Below, one piece after another: positions 47,801 to 64,000 of a stretch of 64,000 nucleotides of DNA. Position numbers and translations under genes: made by a program. The DNA is from Branchiostoma floridae (taxonomy: Eukaryota; Chordata; Leptocardii; Amphioxiformes; Branchiostomatidae): positions 14,556,212 through 14,620,211 of the forward strand of contig NC_049983.1 in the NCBI RefSeq assembly GCF_000003815.2, in the 5' to 3' direction. Within the stretch, counting starts at the first letter, position 1. Every line of letters begins with the position of its first letter. Below the pieces are notes generated by a model. It made no database searches. It worked only from the letters and a program-made list of their open reading frames with translations, and was not told the DNA's origin.

Positions 47801-50467
47801 GGCTAACCAATGGTACCCTAGAAATACTGTGACAGCAATGACCATGACGACAAATACATCTCTCATCTGCATGCTTTAATTTCTATATGGATAGGATGGG
47901 TAGGAAGGATCTATGATTACATTTGGGACAAGATCAATTGAGGAAGTCCTACACATCACACCTTCAGCCCTGTAAAATACACCTACAAAACACAGCCTTC
48001 CAACTAAAATGTCCATTGGTCTCTAAAAATAATTTCCATGCTCTATACAAGCAACCATCATGATCATCATTTCAGAACAATTTGTCTTCTTAAGACATTC
48101 ACCCCTTTCATAGCAGTGGTTCAGTCCACATCAGTACCCTAGTTTTACACAAGGCTGTACTACTCCATCACAGTTCATTTCAATCCATCTGAGCCTCTTT
48201 AGTATCATCTGCATGTGAAATAATCTTGTACATTAACAGTCAATTTGTTGTCTGGCTTGTCTAATGAATGTACTTCGACACATTGCAAAGATGGTACTTG
48301 CACAAGGAAACTGACAAAGTATCAAACCACCATGTGTAAAAAGTTGCCAATAAGGTAACATTGAATGTGTCATAAAATTGTACATTTTTGAGAAAGTACA
48401 AAACACAGGAGAATTCCGACTATTAACAATGCTCAATACCACCCATCTTGTTGTAAATCTCACAATATCAATTATTGAACAAACAGTCCTATCATCCACA
48501 TACAAAAGAAGCAAAATACATTGTACATCTTCATGGGCAACATTTCATGTTACAAAAAGTCCATGTGGATACATAAAGATGGGAAAATACCAAGCCCTGC
48601 TTGTTAATGTCAGTGGCAATTGTCCAGGATTGCATAATCTTACATTTGTACACACAAATGTACCAAACCGAGAAGTCTTGTGCAGTTTTCAGATTTCTCT
48701 GACTTGTTTTTTTTTATGAATGTCATCTTGATACAAACAATACCGTAAACACCCACATCAATGTGACCCTGATCTTTGATTTTCAGGATGTTCAGTCTGG
48801 TTATTGTGTATACAAATACAGTCAGTTGCATAAAATAATATCTTTCATCTACCCTTCAGTGTGATTTTCAGAGTACACTTTCCACAGATTCTGCATGACT
48901 GTATTGCATAAACCTTATTCTGACATACATAACGTGATCTATATAACATCATCACTATAGCAACAGACAATCAGGACATTCTTAAGACATAGTTCATATG
49001 CATGTGACAGTAATCCTTCCATTTCAGACACCACCTTCCTGCCCAACCTCATTGGTGACCATCTTGCTGTACATATCATCATACAGTAGTACAATTGTAT
49101 TGAACATACATTGTGACAACCTTTACTAGTAGTGATAAAGGAAGCTTTCAAAACTCCATGAACTCTACATATCAAGAAATATCAAATACTCCAGTAGTAT
49201 TACAACTCCATTCCAGATATCCCATTTTCTACACTGCCATAATGCTGAGATTTTGAAAACTGCTTCCTTCAACACCACCTTGTAAATTGTCACATTCCAC
49301 GATGTTGTTGTTTCAAAGTTCTTTGATTACTGCACTTTCCTACTGCATGACGACTCAATTTCCTGATCTTCACTTGGATCTTGCAATACAGTATTCCCAT
49401 AGTCCTTTTGTTTCACCTTTTGTTTTGAAGCCAGGGTACTAAGACAACATTTTAGGGGCGTGGCACACAGAGGGCTCACAATGTCCTCTGCTTACAGATT
49501 TTTCAACTGGTTTGGCTGTTTGGGCAATTTCAAGAGAGAATTTGTATTCCTTTTTCAAGATAGGCACTTTGTTGCACAGATTCAGTCTTTTGCAATTCCA
49601 TCAGACGTCTTTACAGTGATGAGATTTGGGCACACATTAACACAGAAGTTTTCCTTCCATAGCCACAGTCCACACTGCATGTCCTGTTTGAATACAGCTT
49701 CATTTTCACACCCGATTAAGATGCATAATCTGTTACCAATATGGACTTCCAATGTGTGAATCCTTGACTTGTTGCACGACTCTATCCTCCAAACAGCATG
49801 CAAAGCTGTTAACAGTCCCGATTGAAGAAATTTAATTTTTGTCAGGTATCATAGAATTCCAAAAGTTGAACTTGCAGCTTGTACTCCGTAAGTCACGTTG
49901 CAGCAGTTCTGATAATTAACATGTGATTCCTAAATTCATCTTGATGTGCTTCCATTAGACACAATTTTCTACACTCTCGCATTGACATTCTGTGCACAGA
50001 GTGAGCATACGGTGCTGTATTTTGATGAGGTATAGGAGACATGCCTCGCATGTGATCTCTTTCCACTACTCGGGCATACAAATTGCAGCAGAAGTTGAAA
50101 AATTGACAACACACGTGGGAAACACAGATGTAGAATTTCCAATCAGTGATTTTCTCTGCCTTGTTCCAACACTCGAACCATTTGAACACACTGTTCTAAT
50201 CAGTTCCCTCTGCACAGTTATTCCATGGGAATTAACACATTTGGCGATTGAAGACTTCCACTTCGGTTTGTTCTTCATTCAATGATAAATCCTGGTGGTT
50301 GCTGTAGAGAAGAAAACTCGATGCTACGCACTTGATTGTAAATACAAAATCGTACTGCCATAACGTTTCATCAATCACCACAAGACAGTAGGGTAGATAC
50401 TTGATGAACACATCTACAGGTTGGCCACAACATCTTACATCCAAGCAGAACTCCCGCAGGGTAATCT
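44804..50467. other. Space between the converging DOCK-B and RBM15 genes
   Basis: AT-rich sequence that must contain the 3' UTRs of both genes. Apart from the repeat at 46484-46690 I see no coding block, RNA gene or intact mobile element. Short open frames here have no recognisable domain. Confidence 0.5.
46484..46690. repeat. TAGCCTGG-type repeat downstream of DOCK-B
   Basis: Shares AATTTCCTTGGGGGTAAGTTG then GCTCTAGAGC, and the end GAAATCCAGGCTACA, with the copy at 28163-28264. Confidence 0.45.
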
Positions 50468-52984
50468 TTATGCACATCCCCGCACAATAATCACCACCAA
50501 GTGATCCTCTGGACTTGGGTGCTGTGGCAGGTTGGGTGCCAGTCGGCGTAACTGGCCCTGAGAAAACTGGCAGGGTGGGAACGCGTGAAGCACGCCCACG
50601 TTGTTCTTGTCCTTGCCTCCGTTCACAGGCAAACTGATGACTCCAGCCGCCTGCTTCTGCTTGAGGTATGAAACCAGATTGCGCAAGGGTCGCTGTTGGC
50701 TTGGCAGTGTTGGGTCCTCAAACTGTCCTGACGAAGGTAAAGCTAACAGGAGACAGTGCCCCTCCATCCCGGAGGACTCAATCCTTCGAGTCACTTCCTC
50801 CAATTTGGGCATGTCCAGTCGCAAACGCTGTGTGATTTTCAGCACAGGTGTTTGAGCTGTCCTGTCGAGCAAGAGACTCTCCACGATGCTGCTGTCCCCT
50901 CCCAGGTGGTGCATCTTGGTACCAAAAGCACTATTCTTCAACACAAGTGCTCCATTCCACACTGCGGAGCAATGTTTTGCCACTTCATTCAGATTCTCTG
51001 CCTTTCTCAGAGCAGCGGCCTTGGCACGTTCTTCCGCACTGTCGAGTCGTCGTCCATGACGGTGAGTCTTGTGGTCTTTGTCAATCCTGTCTCGGTCGTC
51101 GTTGTCATTCCGGTCCATAAAGCGGTCCTCACTGCTTTGGGAATGGCGGCGCTTTGAGTCTCGAGCGCCCTTGGGGGAGTTATCCTCCACGGAATGTTTG
51201 CGGTTTGGTGAGTAACCTCTTCTGTCAGGACTTACATATCCCGTATAACGACCACGATCACGGTTGTTGGGGCTACCCTTGGCAGAACCAGAACGGGGCG
51301 AGCGTGAACGCGAACGCTGTTGCAGCTTCCTGTTGCGCTCTGGAGTCTGATCTCGGTCACGGGAATCAAAATTATCCATGGGAGAACGTCTCCGCTTGTC
51401 ACCATAGCTGCCACTGTTTCTTCCCCCGTCCAACCCATCCGAACGGCTCCGGTCTTGTTCCCAATCGCGCATGTCACGATGGATTCCACCATTGTTACGA
51501 TCTTGCCAGTCATCCCTAGTCCTGGGATGGTCCCCGCGTCCATCAAACTGGCGAAATCCTCCCCTACGTGCATCATGCCAGGCTCGGTCATCAAAACTAT
51601 TCCCACGGTTAGCATACATAGGAGGGGGTGTCAATCCCCGACTACCACGTCGGTCTAAATCACGGTGGTCAAACTCAACCATCAATTCATCGCGGCCGGG
51701 AGGACGGCGGTCAGGGGGAAATGCTGGGTACCGAAGTGCACCTTCAGGGTCGGCGAAATCAACACGCAGACGACGGTCAGGCCCTCCCAACGGAAATCCT
51801 CTCATTTCCGTCCATGCAGCTTGCGCAGCATCCAAACTGTCGTACAATATGTATGCATGGTTATCACCCTTCACATAATCAATTTTCCTGATTGCTCCAA
51901 AACGGTCAAATTCTCGTTCCAACACTGCGAGTGACGTCCAGGGTCCAAGACCCCCGACCCACAGACAAGTTGTAGGCAGTGCCTTGCCATACCCAATCTT
52001 GCACGGGTTCCTACCAACAGGTTGGCCCTGCATTGCTAACTTAGCCTTGTGTGCCACATCAAGGTTTGTAAACTTCACAAACGCATAAGCATTACCCTGG
52101 CCACGCATTGGTCGCTTGATGTCTATATCCTCAATATACCCAAAGGGTTCAAACGCACGTCTCAACTCAGTATCCGATATGTTGTACTCCAGATTCCCCA
52201 CGAACAAGGTTCTGGTGGCCCTCTGATCATCCTCAGGTAGCATGTCGTACGGGTAACGATCATTGTTGGCATACAACCGGCCTCTAGGACCGGGATCAAA
52301 CTCATCAAACCTCTCCCTGGGCGGCAGGTCTCGTGTGAGACTCCCATGCCGTGTGCTGACCCTTCTACCAGGGACAGGTGAGCGGCCGTCACGTTGGCTG
52401 GCAGGGTAGGAAGGGCTGGAAAACTCCGGGGTCAAACTCCGACGTTCCCGTTTGTTTGTATGGAGGGTGTACTTGTTCGGACTGAACACAGGCTCAACAC
52501 GCAAGCTTCTATCAAACAAGACGAGCTTAAGCTTGCCTTTCTTGGCGTCCTTTGCATCCTGTGGGAAGCGGAAGTTGACATAGGCTACGCGCTCGTCCCC
52601 TCTGAACCCTACCTTCACGTTGATCTCCCCATATTTTTTGAACTCGTGGAACACACCGTCTCTGATCGCGGACTCAGAAAGGTGCGATCCAAAGTTACTG
52701 ACGCACAAAGACCTGTAATCTGGAAGTCTGTCACCCTTACCGGCATTGGGACTGCTCCTGCGAAACTCTCCTTCGTAGGAACGGTCGTCACGGGAGCGTT
52801 TGTCTCGAGTCCTTTCCTCGGAACTGGGTCGGTCTTTACTTCGAGAGCTCACCTTGCTGTTTCCCCGGCCCTCACGCTCATGGTCCGGGCTCCCACGATC
52901 ACGGGAGCTCCTATCGCGCCCTTCAGCACTCGATCTGGAACGTTTACTCTTTGTGGGAGTCTCTCTGTCTTGCTGGCGCTTCAT
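50468..52984 (-). CDS. RBM15/RBM15B-like: RBM15/RBM15B (Spen family) RNA-binding protein, intronless
   Basis: One uninterrupted frame of 838 residues. It starts with an Arg/Ser/Asp-rich nuclear leader (1-88). Three RRMs follow: about 91-168 (LCVSNFGS, VAYVNFRF), about 257-332 (RTLFVGNLEYNI, YAFVKF) and about 337-412 (TCLWVGGLGPWT, HAYILY). An RS/RD-rich linker with many SRSRSPRS-type dipeptides follows, and the SPOC domain (about 668-836, starting near CSAVWNGALVLKNSAFG) ends the protein. In vertebrates RBM15 and RBM15B recruit the m6A methyltransferase complex to RNAs and affect splicing and export; SPOC binds phosphorylated or methylated partners. The length is close to that of vertebrate RBM15B, which is also intronless. 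This is likely the single pre-duplication homologue of RBM15 and RBM15B. The ATG at 52982-52984 is the first in frame. Confidence 0.95.
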   Translation of the reverse strand: MKRQQDRETPTKSKRSRSSAEGRDRSSRDRGSPDHEREGRGNSKVSSRSKDRPSSEERTRDKRSRDDRSYEGEFRRSSPNAGKGDRLPDYRSLCVSNFGSHLSESAIRDGVFHEFKKYGEINVKVGFRGDERVAYVNFRFPQDAKDAKKGKLKLVLFDRSLRVEPVFSPNKYTLHTNKRERRSLTPEFSSPSYPASQRDGRSPVPGRRVSTRHGSLTRDLPPRERFDEFDPGPRGRLYANNDRYPYDMLPEDDQRATRTLFVGNLEYNISDTELRRAFEPFGYIEDIDIKRPMRGQGNAYAFVKFTNLDVAHKAKLAMQGQPVGRNPCKIGYGKALPTTCLWVGGLGPWTSLAVLEREFDRFGAIRKIDYVKGDNHAYILYDSLDAAQAAWTEMRGFPLGGPDRRLRVDFADPEGALRYPAFPPDRRPPGRDELMVEFDHRDLDRRGSRGLTPPPMYANRGNSFDDRAWHDARRGGFRQFDGRGDHPRTRDDWQDRNNGGIHRDMRDWEQDRSRSDGLDGGRNSGSYGDKRRRSPMDNFDSRDRDQTPERNRKLQQRSRSRSPRSGSAKGSPNNRDRGRYTGYVSPDRRGYSPNRKHSVEDNSPKGARDSKRRHSQSSEDRFMDRNDNDDRDRIDKDHKTHRHGRRLDSAEERAKAAALRKAENLNEVAKHCSAVWNGALVLKNSAFGTKMHHLGGDSSIVESLLLDRTAQTPVLKITQRLRLDMPKLEEVTRRIESSGMEGHCLLLALPSSGQFEDPTLPSQQRPLRNLVSYLKQKQAAGVISLPVNGGKDKNNVGVLHAFPPCQFSQGQLRRLAPNLPQHPSPEDHLVVIIVRGCA

Positions 52985-53039
52985 ATTTGTGCAAAATTCG
53001 ATGTCAAAGATGTAAAATGTTCCTCATACAGAAACCATG

Positions 53040-53051
53040 GCCGCCATGTTG
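53040..53051 (-). promoter_or_regulatory. YY1-like motif just upstream of RBM15
   Basis: Read in the gene's direction, CAACATGGCGGC lies about 56-67 bases before the start codon. It matches the YY1 core (AAnATGGCGGC), often found at or just downstream of transcription starts. The ATG inside it would be out of the main context, so it is more likely in the 5' UTR or promoter. Motif match only. Confidence 0.45.
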
Positions 53052-53304
53052 GGGAAGCGCAAGTGCTTGCCGTGCGGGACTCGGGCATGAGATTCATCCG
53101 CAGAGTAAACAATCAAACTTGCTTCTTCTTTATTCATGAAAAGTCGCAAAATGTAGCAATAAAACAAGACATAATATACCTATCATCAACATTTGACAAC
53201 CATCCTGACTGTATGTCATGACTACTGCTATAAGTTGGATAGATCTACTTTGTTGACTTGTTGCGGAGGTAGAAACAACTAAATACAGCACTCCGGTCAC
53301 GCCG

Positions 53305-53312
53305 TGACGTCA
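53305..53312. promoter_or_regulatory. Palindromic CRE (TGACGTCA) upstream of RBM15
   Basis: A perfect full CREB/ATF site about 320 bases upstream of the RBM15 start codon, in moderately CpG-containing sequence. One 8-bp match is weak evidence on its own. Confidence 0.35.
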
Positions 53313-55505
53313 ATGTAGACGATCCCAACTGATGAGAAGGGGGGATTGTGGCACGTAGTCTTGCAACCTTCCTGTGACCTGTTCACATGTACTGTGGAGT
53401 GCGATAAAACCGAAGTATCTGCAGTGGATTGTATCATGGATATTATAGCTGTAGGAGGCCGAATTGTCTGAACATGTCAATTTGACTCTGCTCTACCCAT
53501 CATAGCTGTTGCCTGCAATTGTCAGACGGAAATGTTTCAGCAGCAGCACAAATTAGGTGATTGAAAACTCAAATCAAATCAATAAACGGTGCAACAGCGC
53601 AAATGAGATGTTTTGTATGTAATCAGTTATCTATAGGTTCGCACGAAAGACCTTGACTTGATGCTTGTCTGTCTTTTTAACGCTATAGCAATTTTATGGT
53701 TTCTCATCGAACTTAGGGAATTTGTCTGTAAAAAAGTGTAAGTGTAACGCTACTCATAGAGACCTTCTTGTGCAGGCATAACATTTCTCTCCAATTCCCC
53801 GACAATTCAGATCATCAGACCGCGAGTGTGACATTAAGAAAAATAGAAAGCCCGATAAAAACGCCTCAAAATACGTAAAAAACAGCCGGAGCCGAACCTC
53901 TGATTGGAGTCCGACTGTCCGAGAGTAGCAAAACTTAATAGCGTAGCACTCTACTAATATTGCCAAAATCGTCTCTGCATTTATAGCAGACGCCAGTAGA
54001 GGACGCTGGAGGAATGGGCGCGTACCCGTGTTTTGATTTCTCCACCGCGCAAAACAGGTTGCCCATCGTCCAACAGGCTGAGCTGAGAATGATTAAGAAC
54101 ATAATAGTTGAGAATGTCTATGTAAGGCAACTATATCTATCTCCTACTTAACAGCCCCTTACAGTCATTGTTAAGAATGTTGAACGACATGTAGTTGCTA
54201 TGCTATCGTTGTGATTTTTATACTGTCATCTTGATGTTTACTTTGATACGAATACCTTAAATATGTTATTCGTTTTAGCTAATTGAATCCTACTGCTCTG
54301 TGGAGTTTTAAATTATGTGAGTGAAATGTACTTCAGCCCAAAAGGGCTGCGAAATTTTACGTCAGTAAAAACATTCAATCATTCATTCATTGCTTTCTTT
54401 AGATAGGCCTGATCAATTGTTCTCCTAAAATTGTGTCCAATTTTTTTTTCAAAATCACGAACCAACTAACGTGGACTATGGGCCAGAGTTGAGGAGATGT
54501 GTGTAAGAAATGCGGATTTGTCCACTTTTCTCTCCAGCTCTCGAGGCTTTGCAAATATAAATTACAGTAGCAGACGCACGCACTGACGTGCAAACATATT
54601 GCTTGTACGAAATGAAACAACGAGGATACTCAAAGCCTTCTTTAATTAATAGGCTTATCAAGTAATTACCGATTGAAAATATGTTAACATTTGGTTGGTA
54701 GAATACTGTTCAATCAGTAATACCTTGAAAGGCATAAAAACATGGCTCCAAATTTTCAATGTCTACACATTCATTTTAATATCACCATCTTGTTCACGGA
54801 TGCCTTGCAAAGTGTCACTGATATGTCTGATTGAGAATATTCTACCACTAGACTGTAAAAAAAGTCTGTATTTAGTACGTGACTGGTGAATCTCTCCAGC
54901 GATATGTTATCATTTGAATGTAAGAAACAAACTATTTTTTGAAACAAATGATCAGCGAAACGGAAATCTCACAGACCGTTCTTATTGATACCATCAATCC
55001 ATCAATGTTAGCCTTGACCTCAGATCCCGCCCATGGCATTGTTGTCGTGATTTAATTGTTGCTAAAATTAGTCACAAACGCAGCCTTTCTAATTTAGTCA
55101 GACATTTCTTGCATCCCTGGACACGATTGCGTAGCAATGATGAAATCATCTTATTTTCAGCACCAGTGACATGATTGGTGACAAGGGTAAATCCCGGTCA
55201 TTACGTACACCAGACCAGCTGGGGGCGGTTCCAGCCAGGCTTGCTCAAAACCGGAAGTGAACTCATGAAGCTATATTTTAGTTCAATGCCATCCTCACAG
55301 TCCATCAGAATAACATATATGTTGAAGCACATTGTATGAAATACTGCTTGACCCAAACTCACGAGAAACACTAATTTTTGGTCAACTTTACGGCCCAAAA
55401 TAAGGGCATTAACTGCCTCATGAAATTACGTTGTAGGTGCTACGTGTACTACTAGCATGCCCATATAAGGAAGCACGCCCCCCCTGTCAGGTGACCTTAC
55501 ATGAA
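53313..55505. other. Intergenic space between RBM15 and MAPKAPK2/3, with a MITE fragment
   Basis: The two genes are divergent, so both promoters lie here. The segment 53838-53911 (AGAAAGCCCGATAAAAACGC ... CAGCCGGAGCCGAACCTCTG) is the right half of a family C MITE. No further gene was recognised. Confidence 0.55.
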
Positions 55506-55509
55506 GTGA

Positions 55510-62610
<7,101 letters not shown>

Positions 62611-64000
62611 GTGAGTAACAATAGTACCATGTCTGTTTGATGAGATTTTCATTTTACTTTGTATGCATTACTACTGGTACAGCTCCATGCATCAACAGAT
62701 ACTGCTGCAGATATTTGATGATTTGTATGCATGTTTGGTAAATTACTGTTGTTTTCCTGTCATACTCGACAGCTATACTACAAATTTTTGTCTATTACAA
62801 GTGAACCTGCTTTAAAGCCCAGTTGTATTTTAGGAAAGTCTGACGAGTCTGCAAGCTGTAAATGATATTTTTGGCAGTAGTACAGTCAGGGTTCTGTTGA
62901 TCGTTGCATGATTTTTACAGGCCAATATTTGCAGGTCCAAGCCCCATCTGATGTGATAGGGTAGATTTTTAGGTAGGTTTTTAGGTAAAAAGATGTAAAA
63001 AAACTCAAGTCTGTAGCAATTTTTAAATTCAGCGACCCTCTTGCAATTAACAAATCAGGCGGTAGCGCTAGCTCCTCTACTGTGTGACGGCGGCTTTAGA
63101 GGTGCCAGAGAATCTGTTGACCTTCTGCTAAGTGTTAGGAGCTGCCCCTCTGTAATGGATGCTCGTAGTCGTGATCAACAGATTTGACGCTCCCTGCATC
63201 CTTATAAGAGGGACATTTTCCATAAACTACCCCCGTATTTTTAGGCCATTAGCTTCATGCATCCTTTTGAGTAGTCCAGTCCCGGAAACTGCTTCACTTC
63301 TAGTTCTACACAATTATTCTCATCTCGATAAGAGGTACATTAACAGTTGTGAATTGTTAGATAATCATTCAGCCCCTTTCCTTTCTGTAGGAAATTTCTT
63401 GCTGACGCACTTCTCTCATGGCCGTAATTGCTCTGATGCCATAAAGTACCTGTTGTGGTATCCTACCCCATCATCAAGTGTTATTTTACCCCTTGTGTGT
63501 TACAGACATCATCTAAGCTATAGCAATCTCTTGCTTCTTAGATAGTCTGGTATTGGTCTATGATTATTTAGTAAGTGTAACTTCTGTGGCTTTGGCCTCT
63601 AGGCTTCATATCGCTTTGAAGTTGGTTTTGCTTCTACTCTGGGATGTAGCTTTAGCTTTCTCTTTATTTTCGCCCTGCATAGAATTGTATGAAGTGGGGT
63701 TAATGCATCTATCACGACATGCACTTCTCCGTGTCTGACAGTTGGTATCAACTACGACCTACGCATATATGATAAAGGCTCCTGTATAACAGAGATCAAG
63801 ATCAAAGTCTGAGATGTTAGGTTTACAAAAAGAGACCTGAGATTATGCTATACACCTTTCACCTTCTCGTTCATCCCCCAGGGAGTCCCAAAGTATTAAC
63901 TCTCAACATCTGACTTTTCTACATGCGTCAGGCTGCAATACTTGGGTTTTAGGATACTTATACCTTCCAAAATTGCAAAAGTCTTAGGTGTGACTACGTG
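62611..64000 (+). other. MAPKAPK2/3 intron 3, continuing past the window
   Basis: The next expected exon (the HRD catalytic loop region) was not found before the right edge. A stretch around 63050-63740 has few stops but no recognisable protein. Confidence 0.55.

Noticed and set aside
50601-53221. Several plus-strand frames opposite RBM15
   Set aside because: Shadows of the long conserved minus-strand gene; no domains of their own.
63159-63738. Plus-strand frames of 128 and 61 codons near the right edge
   Set aside because: No similarity to the kinase exon expected next, and no recognisable domain or splice sites.

Overview
The window looks like nuclear DNA of an invertebrate deuterostome, most likely an amphioxus (Branchiostoma). 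The reasons are intron-rich genes close to vertebrate counterparts, introns of a few hundred bases, many short palindromic DNA transposons, and linkage of a DOCK3/4, an RBM15 and a MAPKAPK2/3 homologue, the same trio that sits together on human 3p21. The species call is inference. Two runs of N (2658-3137, 18038-18349) are assembly gaps.

Layout. (1) 1249-44402, + strand: most of a DOCK-B (DOCK3/4-type) Rac exchange-factor gene, about 40 exons; the 5' end lies left of the window. (2) Intron 4335-22454 of that gene (18.1 kb) holds a 16.9-kb block, 4374-21299. It is bounded by a near-perfect 27-bp terminal inverted repeat with TA on both outer sides, so it looks like one giant DNA transposon. 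Inside are three intact genes: a two-exon gene for a DM-domain protein with two CUE-like modules and a C-terminal zinc ribbon (11692-8344, -), a DD34E IS630/Tc1/mariner-type transposase (13824-12796, -), and a two-exon gene for a 218-aa acidic protein ending in paired CxxC motifs (14743-15848, +). The rest of the block is packed with nested palindromic MITE-like elements. (3) Intron 32619-38740 holds a nested antisense gene for a protein of about 20 TPR repeats (36492-32794). (4) 44403-50467 is the DOCK 3' flank and the space to the converging RBM15/RBM15B homologue (52984-50468, -, intronless). (5) From 55678 to the right edge lie the first three coding exons of a MAPKAPK2/3-type kinase gene (+), which runs off the window.

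The host genes are ordinary signalling and RNA-processing genes: Rac activation, the m6A/splicing adaptor, and the p38-MAPK effector kinase. The unusual part is the TIR-bounded block, which combines a catalytically complete transposase with a DM-type DNA-binding protein and an unknown zinc protein. I know of no described transposon carrying a DM-domain gene, so this is my candidate for a previously undescribed system.
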